Shown here in pieces: positions 7,086 to 14,748 of a DNA stretch of 29,486 nucleotides (the first letter of the stretch is position 1; every line of letters starts with the position of its first letter). Location of the stretch: positions 1 through 29,486 of the forward strand of contig NZ_JANYGJ010000226.1 in assembly GCF_025362455.1 (NCBI RefSeq). The letters are read 5' to 3'. The position numbers and the translations under genes were made by a program. The notes beneath the pieces are model-generated. The model was given only the letters and a program-made list of their open reading frames with translations. It searched no databases and had not been told where the DNA came from. The DNA is from Deinococcus sp. (GTDB lineage: Bacteria > Deinococcota > Deinococci > Deinococcales > Deinococcaceae).

Positions 7086-7562
7086 TCAATTCAGCGAGCG
7101 GTGGTCCGGCGTAAGCGGCCTGCTCACCGTCAACTGTCGCCGCCCCTGGCCCGGTCCGCCTGACCGTTCGGCCCCGGCCCATTCAACCCCAGCCCGTTCG
7201 ACCCGTTCGACCCTTTCTATATAGCGGCGCTCGCTGGCGTCCTCATAGATGGTCCACGCCCCGGCGGCCACCAGCGCAGCGCCCAGCCACAGCACCGACG
7301 GCCAGGCGCCGCCCGTGGCGAGGGCCAGGCCCAGCGGCAGCATCAGCAGCATGGCGCCGAGCTGGAGAGCTGAACCGACCAGGCCGTGCCCGGTGTTCAG
7401 GCCAACCCCGTGCGGGCCAGCCTCGCTCAGACCCTGCTCGGTGCGCTCACCCGCCCCGGCAGGCAGGCTGGGCCGGAAGGCTGGTCGGCTGGCCATCCGC
7501 CGGGTCGCCTCGGCTGACACCTTACGGACCACGCCGGGCTGATCGCGCATCGTTCTGGTCAT
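7086..7562 (-). CDS. Small membrane protein, unknown
   Basis: 158 residues, not recognised. A hydrophilic, arginine-rich N-terminus is followed by two transmembrane helices (LVGSALQLGAMLLMLPLGLALA and WPSVLWLGAALVAAGAWTIY). A charged tail comes after, with repeated VERVER and an R/G-rich end. No SD or TANNNT hexamer is well placed for the ATG at 7562, and an inner ATG (for example at 7550, MRDQPG) is possible. The coding pattern and topology make it probable but unproven. Confidence 0.5.
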   Translation of the reverse strand: MTRTMRDQPGVVRKVSAEATRRMASRPAFRPSLPAGAGERTEQGLSEAGPHGVGLNTGHGLVGSALQLGAMLLMLPLGLALATGGAWPSVLWLGAALVAAGAWTIYEDASERRYIERVERVERAGVEWAGAERSGGPGQGRRQLTVSRPLTPDHRSLN

Positions 7563-7651
7563 GCCGTCAGTCTGCGCCCGGCGCCCGACTTCGGAGATAA
7601 GTTCAGCCTAAAGTTTTCTAGAATTTTCAGAGAACAGTCTCGCGGAAATGT

Positions 7652-7782
7652 TTAGAGCAGTACTCCGAATTACGCCACGGGGAAAACAGCCTCCCCGCGC
7701 CTCCATTCTGCGTCCTGCTCAGTCAAAACTACTCGCTCCGCTCGGTCATAAAAAGGGTCTTTTTATGACATCTGCTCTAGAG
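7652..7782 (-). repeat. MITE-like hairpin repeat, copy 2 (inverted relative to copy 1)
   Basis: About 131 bp, reverse-complement match to 3496-3621 with only a few substitutions. It includes the same 25-nt hairpin (7746-7770 region) and ends in TCTGCTCTAGAG. A long open frame through it (AVLRITPRGKQPPR...) exists only because the repeat is open in that frame. It lies upstream of the secreted gene at 8105. Confidence 0.8.
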
Positions 7783-7785
7783 TTG

Positions 7786-8104
7786 GGGTTGGGCACCACA
7801 ACGAGCGCCCATCGAGCGACCACGGCGGCCCGACGCATGCGGTATACCCCTCAGCGCTGGGGCGCGGGCTCCGGCTGCTGGCGCTCTGGACCAGGCTTAC
7901 CGGACCAGGCTCATCTGGAGCGCATCTTACAAATACAATTCATACACTTGAGCCGCCTGGGCACGCTAGCTTACTGAGCGCGACGGGCTTCAGAGTGGTG
8001 CAGATATATGTCGTCGACAAGATAAGCCCAGATGAAGCGTTGACCTGATTGCCAATCATCAGGAGGATGCCGCCATACTTCCAGCTACAGCACGTACATC
8101 TACA
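7786..8104. other. Intergenic stretch without a convincing gene
   Basis: About 320 bp between repeat copy 2 and the next CDS. It is less GC-rich near 7925-7950 and 8000-8060. It holds a TATATG near 8003 and a strong AGGAGG at 8061-8066. That SD abuts an ATG opening a 13-codon ORF (8067-8108, MPPYFQLQHVHLQ) whose TGA overlaps the GTG start of the next gene. No RNA gene is recognised. Confidence 0.5.
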
Positions 8105-8599
8105 GTGAATACATTGACGCCACCATTACATCCAATACGGGCCGCTTTACTGAAAACCCGCGTTGTTCAACTCGTCCTGGCAGCGGCGCTGTCGTCGGTG
8201 GTCTGTTCGTCAGTGGTCGGTTCGTCGGTGGCCGATGCTTCGGGTGGGCTCAGCCAGCAGCGCTGGGAATACGGGGTATTTACCGTCGTCGCCCGTTACG
8301 GGGTCTCCGGCGACGGCGTGCGCACCTTGCAGTACTCGTCCGGCTCGTGGAAAAACGGCGCCTCCGCCCTGAATTTCAACAACGCCGTCAACGACCGCAG
8401 CTACGAACGGTTTGCCCGCAAACTGACCGGCAAATCAAGGCTCTCGTGCGTGACCTGCGAGCTGCCGGTGTTCGACGCGCTGGGCGACAAAGGCTGGGAG
8501 CTGGCCTCGCACAACAAAGATGCCAGTGACTCGATTTACCAGGCCCAGACCCACACCCTGACCGTCACCGACACGTACTGGTTCAAACGCACGCGCTGA
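8105..8599 (+). CDS. Secreted protein, DUF4177-like C-terminal motif
   Basis: 164 residues from GTG. The signal peptide region is IRAALLKTRVVQLVLAAALS, followed by a repetitive SVVCSSVVGSSVADA stretch. The mature part has RWEYGVF at its start and LGDKGWELASHNKD plus YWFKR at its end, the WEY / L..GWEL / F.KR layout of DUF4177-type small domains. A CVTC pair lies in the middle. The start is unsettled: AGGAGG is ideally placed 8 nt before an ATA codon (8075) that is in frame and would add ten residues, while the GTG has no SD of its own and may instead be coupled to the overlapping 13-codon ORF. Confidence 0.65.
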   Translation: MNTLTPPLHPIRAALLKTRVVQLVLAAALSSVVCSSVVGSSVADASGGLSQQRWEYGVFTVVARYGVSGDGVRTLQYSSGSWKNGASALNFNNAVNDRSYERFARKLTGKSRLSCVTCELPVFDALGDKGWELASHNKDASDSIYQAQTHTLTVTDTYWFKRTR

Positions 8600-8626
8600 G
8601 GGTGCCCCGGTGTGCTTAACTGAACA

Positions 8627-9487
8627 ATGAAGATGATGAAGTCAGGACGAGCGCTCAGATGCTGGGCGGCGGGGCTGCTCACGCTGGGGCTGGTGGGGCT
8701 GAGCGGCTGTGGTGATACGGACGGGCCTGGCGTTGGTTACCGCTCGCTGACAGAAGTGGAACTCAAGGCGCTCTATACCGAGACTCCTCCAACCACACTG
8801 CCCGTTCAGAGCAGCACGTCACTGGGCGAAGACTACGACTTCAGCGGCTCAGTGACGGGGTGGAAGGCGACTGCACCGCTCAAGCTCTATTTCAGCCCAA
8901 CCAGCGCCGCACCTCCAGTCACCGCCGACGGCGTTCTGGGCACCGACGCCCAACTTGCTGCCTCGCTGAAGCGGCTGGCCCAGGCCAAACCGGAACAATC
9001 GTTGATGGGGACGCTTCAAGGACGGGGGGGAACGAGTTACTGCCCCGTCGATACCATCAAACTGAGCGACACAGTGAAGGTCAACGCGCTGGATATCAAC
9101 CTCGTCTATTTTCTGAAGGACCGTCAAGTTCCAGTCGCCAGCCTAGTCAGGCCGCAGACGAGTCCCGTACCCATCTTCGGCTTTTTGCGCCTTGCCAGCA
9201 GCGTTCCGGAGCGCCGAGACCGCCTGATCTGGTCACCGGAAACCGTCATCGTTCAGGGAGAGCAGCGCTGTCTGGGCGGCACACAACTGCTTGATATCAG
9301 CCCGCCCCAGCAAAACGTCGAGCAGATCAACACACTCGTCAATATCAGACTGGAGCGCGGCTGGAACGCCCTGATCGGCACGGAGAGCGCTATCTATGAC
9401 GCCAAGCGGGGCTTCAGCTCGTACACAACGACCTGGACAGCCCTCCCCGCCGCCGAGCTGGCGAAGTGGACGGCTTACCCTTACTGA
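8627..9487 (+). CDS. Lipoprotein of unknown function
   Basis: 286 residues. The N-terminal signal has the lipobox LSGC (C28), so it is a predicted lipid-anchored envelope protein. The mature sequence is a mix of beta-strand-like segments with two further cysteines (TSYCPVDT, EQRCLGG) that may form a disulfide. No family is recognised. It follows the secreted gene by 27 bp on the same strand, and the two may be one transcript closed by the hairpin at 9505-9533. Confidence 0.7.
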   Translation: MKMMKSGRALRCWAAGLLTLGLVGLSGCGDTDGPGVGYRSLTEVELKALYTETPPTTLPVQSSTSLGEDYDFSGSVTGWKATAPLKLYFSPTSAAPPVTADGVLGTDAQLAASLKRLAQAKPEQSLMGTLQGRGGTSYCPVDTIKLSDTVKVNALDINLVYFLKDRQVPVASLVRPQTSPVPIFGFLRLASSVPERRDRLIWSPETVIVQGEQRCLGGTQLLDISPPQQNVEQINTLVNIRLERGWNALIGTESAIYDAKRGFSSYTTTWTALPAAELAKWTAYPY

Positions 9488-9504
9488 ATTTCTATACTCT
9501 CGAA

Positions 9505-9533
9505 AGGGCCGCCATCACTCCGCCAGCGGCCCT
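9505..9533. terminator. Hairpin terminator between lipoprotein gene and leuS
   Basis: AGGGCCGC (9505-9512) pairs with GCGGCCCT (9526-9533) over 8 bp with a 13-nt loop, followed by CTCTATT. It lies between convergent genes and on the minus strand is followed by a short TTTCG, so it may serve both. Confidence 0.6.
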
Positions 9534-9544
9534 CTCTATTGCCC

Positions 9545-12037
9545 CTACCTCACCACGATATTGATGATCCGCCCCGGCACGTACACCTCTTTCACCGTCT
9601 CCTTGCCCTCTACGTACCGCGCCACGTCCGGATTGGCGCGGGCGGCGTCGATGGCCTCGGTCTGCGTGGCCGTGCGCGAAATCTGCACCTCGCCGCGCAC
9701 TTTGCCCCCGACCTGCACACCGATGGTCACCGTGTCTCGCTCGGCGGCGGCCTCATCCACGGCGGGCCAGTGTTGCAGGTGAACGCTGCGGCTGTGCCCC
9801 GTTTCCGTCCAGATTTCCTCGGCGATGTGCGGCACCAGCGGGGCCAGCATCAGGTTGAAGATCTCCAGCGCCTCGGCCCAGGCGGGCGTGTGGGCCACCG
9901 GGGAGCGCTTGGCCTTCACCAGCGTGTTGGTCAGCTCCATCAGCGCCGCGACGATGGTGTTGAAGCTCAGCCGCTCGAAGTCGCCGCCGACCTTTTTCAG
10001 CGTGCTGTGGACGGCGTAGCGCAGATCATGCTCGCTGACCGTCTCAGCGGGGCCACGGATAGAGTCGAAATACAGCGCCCAGACGCGGCTGAGCCACTTG
10101 GCCGGGCCGTTGATGCCGCTCTTATCCCAGGGACCGCCGACTTCCCAGGGCGCGATGAAGGCCAGGTAGGTCCGCACCGTGTCGGCGCCGTATTCGCGCA
10201 CCAGATCGTCGGGGTCGATGACGTTGCCCCGGCTCTTACTCATCTTCTCGCCGTCCGGCCCCAGGATGATGCCCTGGTTTCGCAGCACTTTGAACGGCTC
10301 GGAGATGGTGCTCAACCCCAGGTCGCGGGCCACCTTGGTCCAGAAGCGGCTGTACAGCAGGTGCAAGATGGCGTGCTCGATGCCGCCGGTGTACAGATCG
10401 ATGGGCATCAGGGCGTCGGCCACATGGCGGTCCCAGGGGCCGCCGTCAAAATCTGGCGAGGTGAAGCGGAACATGTACCAGGAGCTGTCCACGAAGGTGT
10501 CCATGGTGTCTGTGTCGCGTTCGGCAGCTCCGCCGCAGACGGGGCAGGTCGCTTTCTGGAATTCGGCGTCGCCTTTCAGCGGACTCTGGCCGCTCGGCGC
10601 AAATTTCACGTCGGCGGGCAGCAGCACTGGCAACTCGGATTCGGGCACCGGCTGGGCGCCGTGCTCCGGGCAGTAGATGATCGGAATCGGCGTGCCCCAG
10701 AAGCGCTGGCGGCTGATCAGCCAGTCGCGCAGGCGGAAGGTCGTGCGGGCGCGGGCGAAGCCCAGGGCTTCCATTCGGGCGATGACCTTGGCGATGCTGG
10801 CCTTACCGCCGGGCATCCCATCGAATTCGCCGGAGTTGACGATCAGCCCCTCGCCGCTGTAGGCGCTCTGCATGTCCATCGGCTCGCCACCCGCCGGGCG
10901 GATGACCTCCGCAATATTCAGCCCGAAGGCCCTGGCGAATTCGAAGTCGCGCTCGTCGTGGGCGGGCACGGCCATGATGCTGCCGGTGCCGTAGCTGACC
11001 AGCACGTAGTCGGCCACCCAGATCGGCAACTGGTCGTTGGTGATGGGGTGCGTGGCGTAACTGCCGGTGAACACGCCGGTCTTCTCGCTGCTCTGCTGGC
11101 GTTCCACGTCGGTCTTGCCGCCCGCGAGTTCCAGGTAGGCGCGGACGATTTCCTGCTGCTCCGGGGTAGTCAGGGCCGCGACTTTTGGATGCTCCGGCGC
11201 CAGCACCAGAAAGGTGGCGCCCAGCAGCGTGTCGGGACGGGTGGTGAAGACGGTCTCCAGGCCAGCAGGCGTGGCAAAGTCGATCTCGGCGCCCACCGAT
11301 TTGCCGATCCAGTGGGTCTGCATGGCCCGGACGCGCTCCGGCATGTCGGTGCTGCCGAAATCCAGCAGCTCGTCGGCGTAGTCGGTGATCTTCATGTACC
11401 ACTGGCTCAGGTTGCGCCGCTCGACCGGGGCGCCGCAGCGCTCGCAGTGGCCGCCCACGACCTGCTCGTTAGCCAGCACGGTCTGGTCTCTGGGGCACCA
11501 GTTGACCAGGCCCTCCTTTTTGTAGACCAGGCCGCGCCGGAACATCTCGGTAAAAAACCACTGGTTCCAGCGGTAATACGCCGGGTCGGAGGTGGCAAAT
11601 TGGCGGCTCCAGTCGATCATGGTGCCCATCCGCCTGAACTGGCCGGTCATGTAGTCGATGTTGGCGTAGGTCCACTCGCGCGGGTTCAGGTTGTTCTTGA
11701 TGGCCGCGTTCTCGGCAGGCAGCCCGAAGCTGTCGAAACCCATCGGAAACAGCACGTTGCGCCCGTTCATCCGCAGATACCGTGCGCGGGCGTCCGGGGC
11801 GCAGTACGAGTACCAGTGCCCGATGTGCAGGTTGCCGCTGGGATACGGAAACATGGTCAGGGCGTAGTATTTTTCGCCGCTCGCTGCGGGGTCGAAGCGG
11901 TAGAGGTGGTCGGCGTCCCACTGGGCTTGCCACTTGGCCTCTATGGCGTGGGGGTTGTAGCGCTCGGCGCGCGGTTCGGGGATGTTGATGGGTTCGGGGC
12001 TGTCGATGGTGGGAGCATGCGAGTCGGGTGAGGTCAT
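9545..12037 (-). CDS. leuS: Leucyl-tRNA synthetase
   Basis: An 830-residue class I aminoacyl-tRNA synthetase that charges tRNA-Leu. The catalytic HIGH motif is present (SGNLHIGHW, 71-74) and the KMSKS motif (EKMSKSRGN) is near residue 600. The zinc-type cysteines CPRDQ...CERCG and CPVCGG, the CP1 editing domain (TTRPDTLLGATFLVLAPEHP) and the C-terminal anticodon-binding and LeuRS-specific parts (VQVGGKVRG) are all there. The start ATG at 12037 has a good AGGAG SD 6 nt away. The 5' leader carries a short leaderless ORF and a Rho-independent terminator, so transcription is probably attenuated. Confidence 0.97.
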   Translation of the reverse strand: MTSPDSHAPTIDSPEPINIPEPRAERYNPHAIEAKWQAQWDADHLYRFDPAASGEKYYALTMFPYPSGNLHIGHWYSYCAPDARARYLRMNGRNVLFPMGFDSFGLPAENAAIKNNLNPREWTYANIDYMTGQFRRMGTMIDWSRQFATSDPAYYRWNQWFFTEMFRRGLVYKKEGLVNWCPRDQTVLANEQVVGGHCERCGAPVERRNLSQWYMKITDYADELLDFGSTDMPERVRAMQTHWIGKSVGAEIDFATPAGLETVFTTRPDTLLGATFLVLAPEHPKVAALTTPEQQEIVRAYLELAGGKTDVERQQSSEKTGVFTGSYATHPITNDQLPIWVADYVLVSYGTGSIMAVPAHDERDFEFARAFGLNIAEVIRPAGGEPMDMQSAYSGEGLIVNSGEFDGMPGGKASIAKVIARMEALGFARARTTFRLRDWLISRQRFWGTPIPIIYCPEHGAQPVPESELPVLLPADVKFAPSGQSPLKGDAEFQKATCPVCGGAAERDTDTMDTFVDSSWYMFRFTSPDFDGGPWDRHVADALMPIDLYTGGIEHAILHLLYSRFWTKVARDLGLSTISEPFKVLRNQGIILGPDGEKMSKSRGNVIDPDDLVREYGADTVRTYLAFIAPWEVGGPWDKSGINGPAKWLSRVWALYFDSIRGPAETVSEHDLRYAVHSTLKKVGGDFERLSFNTIVAALMELTNTLVKAKRSPVAHTPAWAEALEIFNLMLAPLVPHIAEEIWTETGHSRSVHLQHWPAVDEAAAERDTVTIGVQVGGKVRGEVQISRTATQTEAIDAARANPDVARYVEGKETVKEVYVPGRIINIVVR

Positions 12038-12104
12038 GGGGGGCTCCTGCGGAGGGCTTGTGGCGCGTGGCTTGTGGCTTGTGGAAACAGCCAGAGATGA
12101 AGAC

Positions 12105-12133
12105 AAAAAAATGCCCCGGCGTGGCAGCCGGGG
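12105..12133 (-). terminator. Intrinsic terminator in the leuS leader (attenuator)
   Basis: On the minus strand CCCCGGC, a 6-nt loop and GCCGGGG form a 7-bp GC stem, followed after two bases by seven Ts (12111-12105). It is a textbook Rho-independent terminator pointing toward leuS, 68 nt before its ATG and downstream of the leuS promoter, so it must be read through for leuS to be expressed. Confidence 0.8.
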
Positions 12134-12150
12134 GCGGGCAAGCGAGTGCG

Positions 12151-12195
12151 TTACTCGTTGCGGCGGCCCCTGGTGGTAAGCGCAGAGCGGATCAT
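12151..12195 (-). CDS. Candidate leuS leader peptide (MIRSALTTRGRRNE)
   Basis: A 14-codon ORF whose ATG lies exactly 6 nt after a TAAACT hexamer, so the transcript is probably leaderless and begins with this ORF. It ends in TAA 17 bases before the terminator stem. It holds one leucine codon, the rare CTT at position 6, together with other codons unusual here (TCT, AGG). A small hairpin (CGAGT/ACTCG, 12143-12157) overlaps the stop codon. Position and architecture fit ribosome-mediated attenuation; the amino acid sensed is not proven. Confidence 0.55.
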   Translation of the reverse strand: MIRSALTTRGRRNE

Positions 12196-12201
12196 ACTCA
12201 G

Positions 12202-12230
12202 AGTTTAGGGCAAAGGGAGCGGGAAGGCAA
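12202..12230 (-). promoter_or_regulatory. leuS promoter
   Basis: On the minus strand TTGCCT (12230-12225), a 17-bp spacer and TAAACT (12207-12202) form a sigma70-type promoter. The start point is predicted at or next to the leader ATG at 12195. A GCGGGCC/GGCCCGC inverted pair (12237-12265) lies just upstream. Confidence 0.65.
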
Positions 12231-12419
12231 AGGGCAGCGGGCCGCCCCAATCTGGAGTGGCCCGCGCAACTTTCCAAGTCTAGCAAATCTGGCCCCGGCT
12301 TATGCTGTGAAGTCGGCCAAGCGGACCCCGGAACGTGGCTGACATACGGCTGATGCGTCAGGCCAAGCATGACGGCAAGACCGATCATCCACTGACGCTC
12401 ACCTGATACCGGAGGCCCC

Positions 12420-13211
12420 ATGACGCAGCTCAGCCTTCTCAAACCCGCCAGGCAACCCAGCATCCCCGGCGCCACCCCCGAAGCGCAACTGCTCGCCTAC
12501 GAATTCCCCGCCGCCTTCGCCGGACGACTGGCAAAGGAACACGGCTGGACGCTCGCCTTCGCCGAGGACGTGCTGCGCGAGTATCGCCGTTTCCTGGTGC
12601 TGGCGGCGACCTCCGGGCAAAGCGTGACGCCGAGTCAGACGGTGGACGCCGCCTGGCACGAGCACCTGACCCACACCCGCGACTACTGGCTGAACCTGAC
12701 TCCGCTACTGCCCGCACCGCTGCACCACGAGCCCGGCGAGGGTAAGCCCGGTGAGGCGACACGCTTCGCCGCGCAGTACCAAAACACGCTGGAGCTGTAC
12801 CGTGAGCGCTTCGGTGAGCCGGACAGCCGCATCTGGCCGGACCCGTCGCGGACGCCGGGCCGGGTAGCCGGGCGCCGGGGCGGCAGCGCTCAATTCTGGG
12901 TGCTGTTCGGAATCGCGGCGTTGGGCCTGCTGCTCGCCACGCTTGTAAAGCCCTGGGTCGGCTTCGGCCTGGTGGTGGCCCTGCTGCTGCTCGCCTATCT
13001 ACTGACCAGACCCCGCAGACGCCGTTCAAGCCGCTCCGGTAGTGGCTCAGGTGGTGATGGCGGCGACGCTGGCCTGTTCTTTCTGGGCTTCCTGGGCGGC
13101 GATGCCAGCGACGCCGGAGCCAGCGGCCATGACGGCGGCGGCCACAGTGGCGATTCAGACGGCGGTAACTCGGATGGTGGCAGCAGTTGCGGATCGAGTT
13201 GCGGCAGCTAG
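12420..13211 (+). CDS. Glycine-rich membrane protein with GRDP-like N-terminus
   Basis: 263 residues. The N-terminal domain has VDAAWHEHLTHTRDYW, the VD..WH.H......Y motif of glycine-rich-domain (GRDP-like) proteins. Two adjacent transmembrane helices follow (FWVLFGIAALGLLLATLV and VGFGLVVALLLLAYLL), then an arginine patch and a low-complexity Gly/Ser/Asp tail ending SSCGSSCGS. It is probably a membrane protein with an exposed flexible tail; the role is unknown. GGAGG lies 4 nt before the ATG. Its stop almost touches the stop of the convergent acetyltransferase gene in GCTAGCTAGCTAGC. Confidence 0.75.
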   Translation: MTQLSLLKPARQPSIPGATPEAQLLAYEFPAAFAGRLAKEHGWTLAFAEDVLREYRRFLVLAATSGQSVTPSQTVDAAWHEHLTHTRDYWLNLTPLLPAPLHHEPGEGKPGEATRFAAQYQNTLELYRERFGEPDSRIWPDPSRTPGRVAGRRGGSAQFWVLFGIAALGLLLATLVKPWVGFGLVVALLLLAYLLTRPRRRRSSRSGSGSGGDGGDAGLFFLGFLGGDASDAGASGHDGGGHSGDSDGGNSDGGSSCGSSCGS

Positions 13212-14012
13212 CTAGCTAGCTCCAGCCTCCCAGTACGCCACCGCGAAATCCACCAGTTCGCGTTGATGCATCAGCCGCGCCGTTCCAGCACCGACCTGAC
13301 CGACTCGCACCGCCCCACTCGCCTCGAAAGCGGCCTTGACGGCAGGGAAACTGTCGTCGTCATACTCCAGATCACCAAACTCGGCCCAGATGCGCTCGCC
13401 ATTGACCATCACCGGGGCGCCCTGCCGGACCTGTCCGCGCAATCCGGAGCGGTGTTCGGCCAGGTGCAGGCTGGAGTTGCGCTCGGTGCCCAGCAGCAGC
13501 ACCCAGGCGTTCAGGTCGTACAAGCGGGCGAACGGGGAGCCCTCCCCCATCGAGTCTGCCAGCGGGTGCTGCGCGGTGATGAATTCGGCTTGCGGTCCCA
13601 GCGCCGCCACCGACGACTGCGGATGGGCGCTGCGGCGCGTGCCCGGCCAGGTGCGGAAGGTTTCGGCGACGTGGCCCATCATGCGGGTCGGCGTGGTGAG
13701 CGGATCGAAGGCGGGCGTCTGGGCGCGGATGACCGGCCACCAGTGCTCCGGCACGGGCGGATGCTGCCAGATTGAGGGCTCGCTCAGGTCGCCGCTGAAA
13801 CTGGGCATCACCAGCGTGCCGTCCGGCCCGATCACGTCCAGAAGTGCTTGCACCACCGCCACCGGACCGCCTGCCACCCAGCCGAGGGCACTCAGGCTGC
13901 TGTGGACAAGCACCGTCGCGCCGCGTGGCAGACCCAGCCGGGTCAGGTCGGCGCTCAAACTGGCGCGGGTGCCGGGCTGCTCGGTGCGTTCGATGGTCGA
14001 GTGTTCGGTCAT
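13212..14012 (-). CDS. AAC(3)-type aminoglycoside N-acetyltransferase family protein
   Basis: 266 residues of the antibiotic 3-N-acetyltransferase (AAC(3)/YokD) family, which transfers acetyl from acetyl-CoA to the 3-amino group of aminoglycosides. Typical motifs are VLVHSSLSALGWVAGGP, GTLVMPSFSGD, RSAHPQSSVAALGP, WVLLLGTERNSSLHLAEH and the C-terminal VGAGTARLMHQRELVDF. Length is standard. Many chromosomal members do not confer resistance and have unknown natural substrates, so resistance should not be assumed. The ATG is 6 nt behind TACCAT, a probable leaderless start. No mobile signature surrounds it. Confidence 0.88.
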   Translation of the reverse strand: MTEHSTIERTEQPGTRASLSADLTRLGLPRGATVLVHSSLSALGWVAGGPVAVVQALLDVIGPDGTLVMPSFSGDLSEPSIWQHPPVPEHWWPVIRAQTPAFDPLTTPTRMMGHVAETFRTWPGTRRSAHPQSSVAALGPQAEFITAQHPLADSMGEGSPFARLYDLNAWVLLLGTERNSSLHLAEHRSGLRGQVRQGAPVMVNGERIWAEFGDLEYDDDSFPAVKAAFEASGAVRVGQVGAGTARLMHQRELVDFAVAYWEAGAS

Positions 14013-14083
14013 GGGGCAATGGTAAGCGGGTCAAGTGGGGAAGGCATCGGCCAGGTGGCGGAGGGCGATACACTACAGGGGCT

Positions 14084-14326
14084 ATGACGACCTTTCGCGG
14101 TACGGTCAAGGACGGACAACTGGTCTTCCCGGCAGAAGTCGCCGAGCAACTCGGTCTGCACGAAGGCGACGCGGTGGACGTGCCCGGTGAGCTGCTGACG
14201 GCGGCGCTGGGTTCGGCCAGCAACAACCCGTTCACCGCCTGGATTGGTCGCCTGCCACCGCTGCCAGACGGCCAGGACGCCGTGAGCTTCACCCGCGAGT
14301 TGCGAGAGACGGACGAGTCGGCTTGA
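14084..14326 (+). CDS. VapB/MazE-type antitoxin (AbrB fold)
   Basis: 80 residues. The N-terminal TFRGTVKDGQLVFPAEVAEQL followed by GLHEGDAVDV is a swapped-hairpin AbrB-type DNA-binding domain. The C-terminal NPFTAWIGRLPPLPDG and ELRETDE form the flexible toxin-binding tail. It would repress its own operon and neutralise the PIN toxin. A TACACT hexamer lies 9 nt upstream and AGGGG 4 nt before the ATG. Its TGA overlaps the TTG start of the toxin gene (TTGA), so translation is coupled. Confidence 0.8.
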   Translation: MTTFRGTVKDGQLVFPAEVAEQLGLHEGDAVDVPGELLTAALGSASNNPFTAWIGRLPPLPDGQDAVSFTRELRETDESA

Positions 14327-14742
14327 GCACGGCGCTGGACTCGAACATTCTGAACGCCCTGCTCCGGCGAGAAGCCACCGCACCCCAGATCGCAGCTCTG
14401 CTCGGCCAGCTCCAGCAGACACAGGGTCTGACCATCTGCCCTGTCGTGTACGCCGAACTCCTGGCTGGACCAAGCGCGACACCCGACCTCCTGAAGTCGT
14501 TTCTTACCAGCACCGGCATCATCCTTGATGAACACCTACCACTGAGCATCTGGGAAGCTGCCGGAAAAGCTTACGGCGACTATGCGCTCAGACGAAAACA
14601 GAGTGGCGGCGGCTTACCCCGGCGCTTGCTGGCCGATTTCGTGGTGGGTGCCCATGCCTTCCAGACCTGTACCCGACTGGTCACGCTCGACCCTCAGCAT
14701 TACCGCCTGGGCTTCCCGACGCTCGATGTCATCACGCTCTGA
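14323..14742 (+). CDS. vapC: VapC-type PIN-domain toxin
   Basis: A 139-residue PIN-domain ribonuclease. The acidic residues expected for metal binding are D6 (ALDSNIL), E45 (YAELLAG), D105 (LLADFVVGAHA) and D123 (TLDPQHY). VapC toxins cut tRNA or rRNA and are held inactive by the partner antitoxin just upstream. The gene starts at a TTG that overlaps the antitoxin stop; no ATG is suitable, and the rare start may keep toxin output low. It ends 6 bp from the convergent hrpB stop. Confidence 0.85.
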   Translation: MSTALDSNILNALLRREATAPQIAALLGQLQQTQGLTICPVVYAELLAGPSATPDLLKSFLTSTGIILDEHLPLSIWEAAGKAYGDYALRRKQSGGGLPRRLLADFVVGAHAFQTCTRLVTLDPQHYRLGFPTLDVITL

Positions 14743-14748
14743 CTGATC

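Noticed and set aside
7648..7977. Open frame across repeat copy 2 (AVLRITPRGKQPPR...)
   Set aside because: The first third is the hairpin repeat itself, which appears inverted at 3.5 kb; the rest has no coding character or ribosome site.
9539..12031. 830-codon plus-strand open frame opposite leuS
   Set aside because: Exact antisense shadow of leuS caused by GC-rich codon use; no start signal and no protein-like motif order.
12038..12195. T-box riboswitch upstream of leuS
   Set aside because: No T-box consensus (GGGTGGNACCGCG-like) or long stem I; the leader is short and begins with an ORF.
13212..14012. AAC(3) as an acquired resistance gene
   Set aside because: No mobile signature, host-like composition and a host-style promoter; a chromosomal family member of unknown substrate is more likely.
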